From assembly GCA_963931925.1 (NCBI GenBank), contig OZ007571.1:60142125-60206124 (forward strand): DNA of 64,000 nt, read 5' to 3'. The notes beneath the pieces are model-generated. The model was not told where the DNA came from. It was given only the letters and a program-made list of their open reading frames with translations, and searched no databases. This document shows positions 1 through 11,200 of the stretch, in pieces; positions within the stretch are counted from its first letter, which is position 1; each line of letters opens with the position of its first letter. The position numbers were made by a program, and so were the translations under genes. The stretch is from Onchidella celtica. Taxonomy: Eukaryota > Mollusca > Gastropoda > Systellommatophora > Onchidiidae.

Positions 1-198
1 GTAAACTGTAGGGTCAGTGATTGGTAACAGGGATAAAGACAGATTAGAATTTGATTTAGGGTTAGCTTTAGGGATTGTCTGGGTGGTCTGAACGTCCAGA
101 ACTCTTCCCATCCTAATTCTTGTGGTGCTGTGATGGCAGTGTAGTTGTTTCAAAAGAATGCACAGTACATTAAAAGCACAGATTATCATGATGTAAAT

Positions 199-1151
199 GT
201 AAGTGATCAAAGTATTTTGAATCATTTTGATATTCTAGTTTGTAATGTGGTCAAGTAACCTTAACTCTTTATTTTTTTAAAAGATCCATTAAATAGTATA
301 ATTTGATGTCATCTTTGCCAAACATTTTCAAGTGTAGTTTTTAGAATATTTTACAACATATCCTTTGTGCGGTGTTTACTAAATTAGTTAGCACCATTTG
401 CAACCAGAACAAAGTGTAATCCTGTCTGCCTATCACTTGTGGGTGTACCTTAAGAAAAGGGAATAGCCTAAGTGTCACCTCTTTGAATCTTCGTGCACAA
501 GTTCTATGAAACTTACATACATGAATTCTCACATGTAGATAGCATGCATCTTATTTAATGCACAGTTTTAATTTCTGATTGATTAAGAAAATAACATTCT
601 GTTACAAGGCTTTGAAAAGATGAACACATGGAGCCCACCCGGCCATATGACGCCAGGTTTCACTAATGTTCACAAATGATAAAATGTGATAAATGCAGTG
701 GATCACCTGTCCTTCTTGTAAGTGATCAAAGTATTTTGAATCATTTTGTGTTCTAGTTTCTACAGGGGTCAAGTAACATTAACTCTTTATTTTTTTCAAA
801 GTTTACTATTAGAATAATTTTGATGCCAACTGGACAATACATTTTCAAGTGTAGTTCTTAGAATGTTTTACAACATATTCTTTATCCAGCTGTACCAGAA
901 AAAAGTGTATCGGTCGTAGTTTGGTTGGTGTTTACTAAAATAATTAACATTATTTGGCCAAACTGGAACAAAGCAAAGTCCCATCTGGCGGTCGCTTGTG
1001 ACTGCATTGTAAGAAAACGGAATGAATCTTCACATGTAAGTTTTAAGAAGCTTACACATAAAAATTCACACATACATAGATAGCTTGTTTTTTATGTAAT
1101 GCCCACTTTTAATTTCTGGTTGATTGAAGGAATAAAATTCTGTTTCAAGGC
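199..1151. repeat. Diverged tandem pair, period about 520-540 bp
   Basis: Bases 199-611 and 719-1151 are diverged copies of one unit. Both contain a block around 'aagtgatcaaagtattttga', then 'cattttcaagtgtagtt', then 'ttttaatttctg'. A fainter third relative begins near 28840. Short minus-strand ORFs here are parallel readings of the two units and show no recognisable domain. The second copy lies at 39830-40782. Confidence 0.75.
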
Positions 1152-1952
1152 AACCCATACAGCCAAGTGAGGCCTGGATTCTAGATGGAAACACCGGCTG
1201 TGGCAGTGCATGTCGCTTTTTCATAGTACGCCTGAAAAAAGTTGGAATTTTTTTAAGGCACTGGCTAGACAAAGGATATCCTCATTCATTGAGTCAGCAC
1301 ATATCAGTTACTGTATGCATGAACTTGGTGTAAATCCGCCAGTTTTGCATCATGGCATCTGCTTAGTAGTGCTTATGGTCACCTAGGTGTAAAACTCGAA
1401 TTTAATTGATATGCATGAACAAAATTTATAGTAATTATACCTACCCCTTAATATGCATCAATTGCCACTTACCGCTGTAACAAAAATTGTCATTACACAT
1501 GCACAGAACTTGTGTCAGCCAATCCCAGCGACTTGACACTGTGAGAAACTCAGTCACACATACGCAGTAATGATGTAAACAAAGTAGAGGCTGCTGAGTG
1601 TGAGGCGAATAATGCAGACACTTTGGCATTCATTGTAGCGTGTTCTTGCTGTTTATCATCTCATGGTTTGAAATGGAGAAAACAAAGAAAGTAACTAATA
1701 TTTTATCCCACAATATTATCATTTTGTGAAGTGGAAACTTTTTTGTTTGATGAGGAAAATTTCTTTTTTCCTCTCTTCCGTACTTCTTCAAAACATTAAG
1801 CCCACGCTGGAGACAACATCAGCGATGGATTTTGAAGTTTCATTTTCATTAGTAACAGAATGTTGCAATTTTGCTAATTAGAATTATAACCCTGAATCAA
1901 ATAAGGATGGGAGAGTTGACAAGGAGCGGGAAAAATTAAATGCTTAAGCTTA

Positions 1953-3478
1953 CTCTTATCTTTTCTTAATTCTGGGTAGATTCTATCAAATTCCGGACTA
2001 AATACTTTGAGACAATTGCACAAATTCTGTTGAAAAGGCATATTTATATTTTCTTTTTGGATCTGTAAGGCGGCAATATAAGATTTGTTCTTTCAGGATT
2101 GATGGTGATAGCGATCGGGCTTAATAGCAGATGCCACTTTCGTATGCTCGTTAAGCACTACCTAGCCGATTTAGACATTTGGGCAAAGTGTAAAGTTACG
2201 AACCCCTTTGTATGTGTATGTATGTAGGCTTATGGAAAGCTCTGGCAGGCCGAATAGTGTTTTGCACCAATGCGTTGTTTCTATCCACCATGTAATCGGC
2301 TTCTCTTATCTTTTTTAAAATTTTTGGTAGATCTCTATCAAATTTCGGACTAAATACGTTGAGCCAATTGTACAAATTTTTTTGAAAGGGCATATTTTCT
2401 TCATAGATCTGCAAGGCGGCAATAGAATTTGTTCTTTCAGGATTGATAGTGATAGCGATCAGGCTTAATAGCAGATGCCACTTTCGTATGCTCGTTAATC
2501 ACTACCTAGCAGATTTAGTCATTTGGGCAAAGTGTAAAGTTAGAAAACCCCTTTGTATGTGTATGTAGGCTTATGGAAAGCACTGACATGCCGAATAGTG
2601 TTTTGCACCAATGCGATGGGTCTATCAAGGGACAAGGTGGTCTAGAGGCAAGGTGCTCGCCTCTCATGCCAAGGGTCCCGGGTTCTAAACCCGGGCAGTG
2701 CAGGCATGTTGGAAATTGGATTTTTCTCATATTTTCAAGTCCCTGGTCCTATTGGGGGGTAGGATCGAGTACCTAGTCTTCTCGGATAAGGCCAAAAAAA
2801 TTCGGAGGGCCCGTGTGCACGTTGCGCACGTTAAAGATACCTTGGCAGTTGGAAATCGTAAAGAGCAGGCCGAAAGGCCGCTGCCCGGGCAAAATTGAAA
2901 ATTGAAATTAATAGATTAAAATTCATCCATATCATCCCCCCCCCCCGCCAGAATTTATTATTCATTATTAAATATATATTGTTATTAATAAATATTCAAA
3001 TATTATTTGAGTTGTGTGAACTGATGTGAGTTGTGAACTGCGCCTAACAGGCTGCGTTACAATTTGCTCTGAGATAGAGAGATAGAGTGAGCGAGACAGG
3101 GAGAGAGAAAGAAGCAGTGCAGTGTGTTGAGCGCTTTGCAGGCAGCTCCATTCTGCTCTGTGGTTGACATGTTGTTTCTGTAAAGCGCATAGAGCATTTT
3201 AAATGGATATGCGCTATATAAATGCTATACATTATTATTATTATTATTATCCACCATGTAATCGGCTTCACTCATCTTTTTTTAATTTTTGGTAGATCTC
3301 TATCAAATTTCGGACTAAATACGTTGATTCAATTAGGCTATACAAATTCTGCTGAGAGGGCATATTTTCTTCGTAGATCTGCAAGGCGGCAATAGGATTT
3401 GTTCTTTCAGGATTGATAGTGATAGGGATCAGGCTTAATAGCAGATGCCACTTTTGTATGCACGTTAAGCGCTACCTT
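1953..3478. repeat. Tandem array of about 350-bp units (three units, the second split by a SINE)
   Basis: Unit 1 is 1953-2302. Unit 2 is 2303-2626 plus 3251-3270. Unit 3 is 3271 to about 3478 and is partial. Each starts with 'ctcttatc' or 'ctcatc' and carries the 'ggcggcaata' and 'gcagatgccactttcgtatg' blocks. Unit 1 serves as the empty site for the insertion in unit 2. Confidence 0.85.
2627..3250 (+). mobile_element. tRNA-derived SINE-like composite with (ATT)n tail
   Basis: The head (about 2632-2703) has a pol III A box (tggtctagagg, 2638-2648) and B box (ggttctaaacc, 2681-2691), with the paired ccgggtt/aacccgg arm of a tRNA. A GC-rich central part holds 'cacgttaaagatacct' (near 2829), which resembles the conserved central domains of widespread animal SINEs. 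A C-run (about 2937), a GA-rich stretch (3070-3115) and a tail with 'gcgctatataaatgct' followed by (ATT)n (3229-3250) complete it. The borders come from comparison with the uninterrupted neighbouring tandem unit. It may be two nested elements. It is not a functional tRNA gene. Confidence 0.75.
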
Positions 3479-4422
3479 TTGTGTTCAAAGGTCCAGAATT
3501 TGTGCATTATAATATATATAAATTTATTCATTTTTTGATGAATGCCAATTTCATTTTGGAGACTCGTCATTTTTTATTGTTCTCCGTCCAACTGACAAAT
3601 TGCTTTTATTTCTCCATAGTGAATATTGTGATTTGGCTGTTGGATTATTTGAGTTTGTGATCACAATAAAAAATTCTGTTCTCCAAAATTTTTTTTTTTT
3701 TTTCATTGTTTGTTTTCGGTAAATTTTTGAAAATGTATAATTCGGAAAAAGTCCAAGCTAACATATAAAACTTGTTCATGCATTTCATTTTTTGCTGTTT
3801 CTTGTCTCAACAATTATCTTATTTCCATTTTCAAATCTCGATTAGTTAATGTTGTTAAATGTGCTTAGCCCTTCTCCTTCGGAATGGATAATCTTTTTTG
3901 TATCGATTTGGTTCCTTAATACTGAATAATGGTGTCATTCCCAAGTCATGTTGATATTTATATTTACAAACAGGAAACAAAAAATTACGAAAAAAAAGAG
4001 GTGTGATGAGAAAAATGTAACTGTAGAGAAAGAAAATGGGGATGTGGAGGGATTTTTCAAAAATAAATATTGATTTCGTTATCATATTTAAAGAAGTTAT
4101 TGGAAGTCGATTAATTAAGTAGTATCGATTCCCACTTCCGGTTTGTAATAAAAACCAAGACAGTGACAAGGGCAAAGGTAGATAATCATGTTCTTGAGTT
4201 GTTAATATTTTGAAACTGCAAAATTTTGAAATCTGTTTATCAAGAGGTGCATATCTTTAAGGAATAACGATAAACCCAAGTGTTTGAATGAAAACAAAAA
4301 GTTTTGAGTAAGGTTGATAAAGGAATAAATTTAATATATGAGTTTATGCATAATGAGATCAAACCAATAATGAAAGACAATGTATGGATTCTGTGTCATA
4401 TAAGAAAACCCAAAATATATTT
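3479..4422. other. AT-rich stretch without a recognisable gene
   Basis: Poly-T runs and short ORFs only. The minus-strand ORF at 3855-4175 changes its end between copies because of an indel (43496-43807 in B), which argues against coding. The copy B equivalent is 43109-44053. Confidence 0.6.
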
Positions 4423-4831
4423 ATAGTACAGAACAGCCACTTTGGGGAAACTCGGGTGGTTACTGGCTCCTGCTTCCATGTAGCGTCGAGGTCGGCGGTC
4501 GACCAAGGTACTCGAACGGCTAGTCATGCCCAACTAGCCTGTAAAGCTTAGGGTCTGGCGAGTTTCCTCCCTTGAGGCGCTTCTGAGGGACTGAGAGTTG
4601 GGGTGGAGTTTGGTCGGGGGTAGGCCGGACAAAACATACGGATTAGAACCTACTTCCTTAGATCTTAAGGGGCAACTGGTACTTTAGTATTAGACTTAGG
4701 ATCGTCCATGTCATGGGAAAAGTGCTCTCGCAACCACATATTCAAACGGCACATGTAGTGTAGCTATGTAGGGTAATGTGTGCTGGAGTCCCCGTGCCAC
4801 TTTTTTTTTCTTTCTTAAAATTTCCCGAGTA
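4423..4831. repeat. GC-richer block ending in poly-T, possible short interspersed element
   Basis: The composition jumps relative to its flanks, with no ORF, and the block ends in a T/C-rich run (4800-4815). Copy B (44054-44460) has it too, ending exactly at the deletion junction. The family is unknown; calling it interspersed is an inference from composition. Confidence 0.35.
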
Positions 4832-4890
4832 GTAATCACTTCACAAATAAGTGTGTTTCCTTAAAGTGAGCAGTTCTATTTTTAATACAT

Positions 4891-5112
4891 GTGCTTTTGG
4901 CTGTGCTTTGTTTACCTCTTTTTGACTTTGTTTTGGGGGAGGGATTTCTCTCTTACTTTATTAATGACACTGGTTTAAACTCTTGGAAGACAAGACATGG
5001 ATATTTTAACACTCCCTCAAAGAATCTTAAAGAAGGTATAATGCACTTTTCTATTTTTTGTCGAGTTAAGACTGTTGATGGGGAGCAGGTTGATTGTGTC
5101 TTTTCAATTTAA
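4891..5112 (+). CDS. Small ORF of 73 codons, unrecognised
   Basis: It begins with a hydrophobic leader-like stretch (residues 1-16) and continues with a polar, protein-like composition ending in a stop. There is no domain I recognise and no second copy, because the segment is missing from copy B. It could be a remnant of a gene or transposon, or chance. Low confidence. Confidence 0.15.
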   Translation: MLLAVLCLPLFDFVLGEGFLSYFINDTGLNSWKTRHGYFNTPSKNLKEGIMHFSIFCRVKTVDGEQVDCVFSI

Positions 5113-5181
5113 TGAGGCTATATCAGAGATGATGCTTGAACCGCCCTTCAACAACCATTATAATTAGACTGATTCTAAATA

Positions 5182-5961
5182 CAGCAGTCTCCGTCTAAGA
5201 ACTCGCCGCCTTAGAACCCGCTGTTGCCGCGAAACCGAATTTTTTCACTGTAATTTACATGCGTAAGAACCCACCCTGAAACGAAAAATTTGACCGAGAG
5301 ATGAGCACACTTTTACGTAAAATGTCCATTATATTAAACACAAAATTCTCTTTCAAGTAGACAGGATAAAACAAAGTCACACAGGACAGTGAAAGAGAAC
5401 GGGTGGAGGGAACGTAGAGGGAGGCGAACCATATAAAGGATGGAGCCTAGTTACATCTTTCGTGTGCAAGCAGGCCACTCCTAGACTAAATTAGCACACT
5501 CACCACCTAACATCTATTGTTGTCTGACTCGAGGGGCAGAATTTTATACGTAATTGACCATGTGCTTGGTTTGCATGGCACATGTACTTGGGGCTGATTG
5601 TGATTATTACACAGGGTGTCACTGGCCCTCATGTTGTCTAAAATCGGCATCTGTGATTCACAACTTGATTGTTCAGTTTGAATCATTCCATTCGCTACAC
5701 ATCACTGTCAGAAAAGAGCAATCTGCTAGCCATAAGTCGTAACTTTGACCATTCGCAAAAAAAAAAAATTAAAGAAAAAAAATGTCCAACGCATAGTTTT
5801 CATTATGAGGTCACGACCCAGGTCCGAGCATTCAAGGAAGATAAGCCATGGACACGGGTGGTCATGGGTGGCATCCTTTGGCATCCGCCTAAGTGCCCGG
5901 TCTGCCTAAGAACCCGCTTTTTCTGTCTCCCGTTGACCGGGTTCTTAGACGGAGACTACTG
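5182..5961. mobile_element. pogo/Tigger-like MITE, 780 bp
   Basis: The ends form inverted repeats, with one mismatch over 23 bp when the flanking TA is included: 5180-5202 reads tacagcagtctccgtctaag and onward, and 5941-5963 is its complement. The element starts CAG, ends CTG and is flanked by TA on both sides (5180-5181, 5962-5963), as in the Tc1/mariner-pogo superfamily. No transposase is visible inside, so it is non-autonomous. It lies in the segment absent from copy B. Confidence 0.8.
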
Positions 5962-5963
5962 TA

Positions 5964-7214
5964 CTATAAATGCCGGCGGGGGCCAACAGCATTAGCCTAT
6001 GGCCCCTGAAAAACCAAAGGACCTCATCCTACTATAAATGCCGGGAGACGTAAGATAGATTGGACCCACTCCTGAACAGAATCTAAACTTTGGAAATCTC
6101 ATACCTTGCCCCTTTCTCACAGGCAATCATATTAGTCTTGTCCCCGTAATATCCCTAATGAGTGATACCCATTGGAATGCCTCCTTAATTTGCTCCAATC
6201 TGAGAAAGATTTCCGTTTGAGACGGGGATGGACTTTAAAAGAAAATTCTAACCCTAGTCACAAAAATCCAATACTCGAATGCTACGACAATAATACACAT
6301 CTACGCCAACATTGCGACTGACAGTGGATTTTTCCTGGGAATGTAGAATAGCTGGGCATGCAATGTATTTCAATCTGTTCAAATTTTAGTTTGAACTTGC
6401 CTTCAGAGAGATTTCAGTAACATATCCTCTTTTTCTCTTTTCTTTCTTTTTGCTTTCTTGCCGCTTCTTTCTTCAAACTTCACGATTTTGAGCATCGTTT
6501 TGAGTGGGTTGATGTTCCAGTCTAACAATATGATTATCTCATTTACAGATTTGTAGAACATGCAGTTCTTTCTGACTCTCTGCTTATCGAATCCACTGAC
6601 ATGCGGAATACCGTATTGGATCCACCCAGACCTGTGGAAGATGGCGGACGAAGAGACGGGGCCACATTATCTACAAGTGCCGACTCCGCCTTCCTGCTGT
6701 AGGCTACATGTGGCCGCTTAATGCCCCAGATGAAATGCGGTTGAGGTGAGCAGAGAAAGGGGAGATGTCCATATCATTAGGGTGTGGGCTAAAGTGAATT
6801 CAGCCCCCCATTTTTCTATGCATCCATATTCTGCTATTCCCAGAGCAAAACCAAATCCCTCCGTAACAGTTTATATTGCAAACTGCGGGAGCTCACAAAT
6901 TGCCACAGGGACTCGACTTTAGGAGTGGCCATGCACGGGGGGGCTGGGGGGGGGGGAGGGGGAGGGAGAGTCGCTGAGGGATGAGTTAGTCTTCTATTTA
7001 TAAAACATGTTTTTTTTTGGTGTTTTTTTACGGTATTTTTTACAATTACTTACAATTCCCTGCCTAGAATTCTGGCTAAAGGGACATGGCTTTTCTTTTT
7101 ATGGACCGTGTGAAAATAACAGGTGATTTTTTAAATGAAATTGGAAGGCGCAAACTTGCCCTGCGCAGGAGAAGTTTGGGGGGCTAAACTGAACTTTTAC
7201 CAGAGTGTGAAATT
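5964..7214. other. No recognisable gene
   Basis: Mixed sequence with a G-rich tract at about 6938-6966 and T runs near 7010. The motif actataaatgccgg occurs twice, just after the pogo-like MITE (about 5963 and 6033). Nothing else can be supported. Confidence 0.5.
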
Positions 7215-7609
7215 GTCTTTGAAGACTGGCATTTTGGGAGAATTCTTATCTTTCATTAACATTGTACAGCTGTTATCTCTGGTCTTTTAAGGAACCTATC
7301 ACCAGTGTGAACCATTGTATTAGTGTGGCTCGGTCCACCATAGTCCAGTGGAATGCTACTTTGATGATATATGTTCCCACCATTTAATCAGTAATCCTTA
7401 CCATATTATGGGCCCCTGACCAGGTCGTTGAGATTGACAAGAGCTTGGTGGCAAAGAGGAAGCAGAAAAAGATTAGATCTGCCGCTACTCTGCTGCCATT
7501 AGTTACCCAGAGAATTTGCTCCTGGCAACATAATTCATTCTGATGGATTGCCATCATACAATAATATTGCAACTGTTCCAGTGCAACCTCCTTTTGAGCG
7601 CTTGGTGGT
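7215..7609 (+). pseudogene. Merlin/ISXO2-like (IS1595-type) DDE transposase fossil, 5' part
   Basis: Translation on the plus strand gives a helix-turn-helix-like piece (VARSTIVQWN, from about 7328), then the first catalytic motif VVEIDKS (Asp codon 7436-7438), the ATLLPL block, and after a frameshift the second catalytic motif IIHSDG (Asp codon 7542-7544). A TAA stop interrupts the frame at 7385-7387. The two Asp codons are 106 bases apart, so at least one +1 shift lies between them. The BEL element then splits the gene after 7609. This family performs cut-and-paste transposition, but this copy is dead. I could not find the terminal inverted repeats. Confidence 0.8.
7605..7609 (+). repeat. 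5-bp target site duplication, left (gtggt)
   Basis: gtggt directly precedes the 5' LTR and is repeated directly after the 3' LTR (15019-15023). Five bases is the usual BEL/Pao target duplication. Confidence 0.95.
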
Positions 7610-7736
7610 TGTTGCATATCAGAAGAAATCTCCCAAATTGGCACCGCGGCTAACTCTGTTTGGCTTATTTTATCCCATTATCTGGTTTGTTTACTTCTTC
7701 GCTCGGGCGGAAGTAGAGAAGGGAAAAAAGGTCACT

Positions 7737-7850
7737 CACGCGGGGCAGGTAGTCATGCATTCACTCACAAGAAGCACGCGGGGCAGGTAGTCATTCTTTC
7801 ACTCACATGAAGCACGCGGGGCAGGTAGTCATTCATCCACTCACATGAAG
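7737..7850 (+). repeat. Three 38-bp tandem units inside the 5' LTR
   Basis: Units start at 7737, 7775 and 7813, each beginning 'cacgcggggcaggtagtcat' and differing slightly after that. They may be repeated promoter/enhancer sites, as in the U3 of other LTR elements; that role is inferred. Confidence 0.9.
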
Positions 7851-7885
7851 GAGAAGTTTCCTCACGAATCAGTCGTTTCTTTGTC

Positions 7886-7891
7886 AATAAA
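7886..7891 (+). promoter_or_regulatory. Polyadenylation signal in 5' LTR
   Basis: AATAAA about 72 bases before the LTR end; the same signal in the 3' LTR (14942-14947) would end the transcript. Confidence 0.6.
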
Positions 7892-7962
7892 CAGTTTAAT
7901 TTCATGTTACTTCAAGTCTTCTTCAGTATATTGCTAATGTGCGTTGTTCAGAATTCGCAACA

Positions 7963-7980
7963 TGGTGCCGAAACCCGGGA
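7963..7980 (+). promoter_or_regulatory. Primer binding site, tRNA-Phe
   Basis: tggtgccgaaacccggga directly follows the LTR. It is complementary over 18 bases to the 3' end of animal tRNA-Phe (CCA, discriminator A and the acceptor strand TTTCGGC). It primes minus-strand DNA synthesis. Confidence 0.85.
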
Positions 7981-8290
7981 AGTTTCGTTGAGAACATTCC
8001 AGTTCCATCAGATCACGTAAGCCAAGCCCTGTCCCAGTAGCAGTCGATGAAGAGTGCTTCAAACAGTTAAGTAAACGATGTCGGTCTTTTCATTATCATA
8101 TTCATCATTGACATTTGTAGTCTAGCCTACAGACTACTAAGAAGTTGAATCGGTTTCATTTTCAAGTCTCCAAACCTAGATCTAGATCTGGATTCGAGTA
8201 GGTCTGGTTTCATTCATCATTCATCAGTAACCTGATCTTCGGACAGACACCTGTTTAGTTTAGTTACATCTTCCTAGACATTATCACGTC

Positions 8291-11200
8291 ATGGCAGAAA
8301 ACCTAACGCTCGAACAAGCTCAACGTTTGCGCACGTCAGCCAAAAGTTGGCTTACCAGAGAATCAAATATTCTCCAGGCCTTGCTTGATGCAGCAAAGAG
8401 AGATCTTCCACAAGTAAGATTCCACGTAACCCAGTTTCAAGCAAGGCTTGACAAGTTCGACACTGCTCAATCTAGCGTCGAAGCAGTCATCAACCTTGAC
8501 GATCTGGAGGGTGACATTGCAACATCAGCAGACTACAGAGACGCTGCATGCACAGTCTACCTCAAGGCCCAAGAGGTAATCTCCGCAAGTGTCAGACCAC
8601 CTAATGAAATTGATTTGGTGTCGGATCGTGTCTCAATAGCGTCGGCAGATGCCCACCAACCATCACAAGCCACAGCGAAATTACCTAAACTTGAGCTTCC
8701 CAAGTTCAGTGGGGAAGTGACAGAATGGACATCGTTTTGGGACAGATTTGCTGCAGTGGTCCATACTTCAACTGGTCTGGCTCAAATCACAAAATTTACG
8801 TACCTGCAGTCCCTACTCAAGGGCGAGGCAGCAGCAGCCATCAAGGGTCTGCAGACCACAGCCGAAAACTACGACACTGCCGTTGACATCCTACACAAAC
8901 GTTTTGGCAGAAAAGAAAGAATTATCTTCAGCCACATCAGCCAACTTCTGGCCACAAGTCAACCTCGGAAGGGAGGCAACAGCTTGTGGGCCTTGCATGA
9001 CGAGCTGCAGGCCCACGTGAGGAGCTTGGAAAACCTTGGTATCTCACAAAACACGTACGGGGTAATTCTCACTCCACTCATCTTGCACCGTTTTCCAGCA
9101 GACATCCGTCTAGAGTGGGCGAGGGTGGGAGAGAGGAAGGAAGGAGACCTTGCCTTCCTCATGAGCTTTATTTACGACGAGATAAGGAGGCGAGAAAGGG
9201 CACACAATTTCGTTCCCTCCACCAACTCCTCAGAAGGGGCAAGAAGACGACAAACAGGGGCTGCGCTGTCCATCAACACGGGTACAGGTGGACCTCCCAG
9301 TGCCTCGAACTCTACTAATACTCATGAGAAAAACGTAAGATGTGTGTTTTGCAACGAAAACCATTTCTCATCAGATTGTGCTCAGCTACATAACTTGGAT
9401 GTACAACAAAGGAAGAGCAAACTAAGAAACCTAAAACGTTGTTTTATTTGTTTAAGTGGTAATCACATCGCCAGAGACTGCAAGAGACAGTGCGGTTTGT
9501 GTAGAGGAAAACACCACAGACTCCTCTGCAAGCGTTTTATTCACTCGGATCATGGTATAGATACCACAGTGAAAAGTATTTATCCTAGTCAGGATGTTAA
9601 AGTTCCCTTAGGGAAAGTTGGATCTGCCGGGGCTTCTGTCGGTGCGGATGGGCACGTAGTTGGCATCAATTACACACATTCACAAACCTTGGGTGCCACA
9701 ACTCTTATGCAAACAGTTCATTGTAAGGTGGGGAGCCTCAGCGTGTCCATCCTATTCGACAGTGGTGCCGACAGGTCATTCATTACTAGACGTCTAGCAC
9801 ATGAGTTGGGTCTTGGGCCGTTGGGTCGAGAGTCAGTTTCTTACTCTTGTTTTGGGAGAGGGAAACCAGGTAAAGAAAGCCCTCGTAACATTTACAAACT
9901 GACTCTCGGCACACCTGCCCAATATCTACATTTGATTGAGATTGATTCTATCTGTGCACCTATGTTTAGAACAAGAATACCTGATTCGCACATGGGGGTA
10001 TTTGTTGGCTTACCTTTCACAGAGAATTTTTCAGCAGACAATCCTATCAAGATTGACATCCTGATAGGAATTGATCACTATTGGCAGTTTATGAAGCCGA
10101 ATTATGTCCATTCATCTGTCGGGTTAGTGGCTCAGGAGACCTCTTTGGGTTGGATCTTATCAGGAACCTGGCCTAGTGTCGGGAAAGGTAACATATGTTC
10201 CTCTCAGTTTCTTTGTCACACTAACACCACCTCTGTGTCAGATAGCCTTATCAGGAGTTTATGGGAACTGGACTCTGTTGGAGTCAAGGACTATGCAGAG
10301 ACGACAGACGATACAGTGCTCGCAGACTTTAACCGAACCGTTAGGTATGAAGATGGTAGGTACACTGTGAGCTTGCCCTGGAAGTCCGAGGTCATGAGGA
10401 GTCAGCTGTTGAACAACAAGCCGTTAGCGGAGAAGCGTTTGGACAGTTTGACACGCAGATTGGCCCGTGATCCTGAACTTGACAGTAAGTATAATGAGGT
10501 TTTGGCTGAGCTAGAGAGTTTGGGAATCATCAAGGAAATTGCCCCTGAGGAAGAACACGGTTCTCGTCCGATTTATTACATGCCCCACAGACCTGTTGTA
10601 AGAGAGTCAAGTTCAACAACAAAGGTAAGACCAGTCTTTGACGCATCAGCCTCAAGCTTTAATGGGATTTCTCTCAATGATTGTCTAGAAAAGGGTCCTT
10701 GTTTGATTCCAAATCTTGTTTCTATTCTCATGAGATTCAGGAGGTTTCCCATAGCTATCACTGCTGACATCACCAAGGCCTTTCTGCAGATCAGAGTAGA
10801 CCTCAAAGATCAAGATGTTCACAGATTCTTGTGGAGATTTGGTGACCGAACAAAGGTAATGAAATTTGACAGAGTGCCTTTCGGCAACAAGGCAAGTCCG
10901 TTCCTGTTGAATGCCACAATTCAACATCATTTGTCGAAATTTCCTGTTGGTAAGACTATCTCAGAGTTACAAACCAATCTGTATGTTGATGATTTTCTGT
11001 CAGGGGCTGATTCTCTTGAGGAGGCTCACTCTATCATCTCCGAAGCTAGAGACATCTTATCTAGTGCTGGCATGTGCTTGACCAAGTGGTCTTCCAACAA
11101 AGATGAACTTTGTGGTGTGGAAAAGAACTTCTCAAACCTGGAATCAGACTTTTTAAAGGTACTCGGACTGAAGTGGAGCTGTGCTCTTGACTCTTTTTCG

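Larger units (their letters stand above)
7610..7962 (+). repeat. BEL 5' LTR
   Basis: 353 bp, TGTTGCATATC to TTCGCAACA. Contains three adjacent 38-bp units (7737-7850) and a polyadenylation signal AATAAA (7886-7891). Identical by reading to the 3' LTR. Confidence 0.97.

Noticed and set aside
2632-2703. A tRNA gene with A and B boxes
   Set aside because: The fold is imperfect and the sequence continues into a SINE body; the boxes are the SINE promoter, not a working tRNA.
3855-4175. A 106-codon minus-strand ORF
   Set aside because: Its end changes between copies through a 1-base indel, and it has no domain.
7737-7850. A CRISPR-like array
   Set aside because: The 38-bp units touch each other without spacers and lie inside an LTR of an animal retrotransposon.
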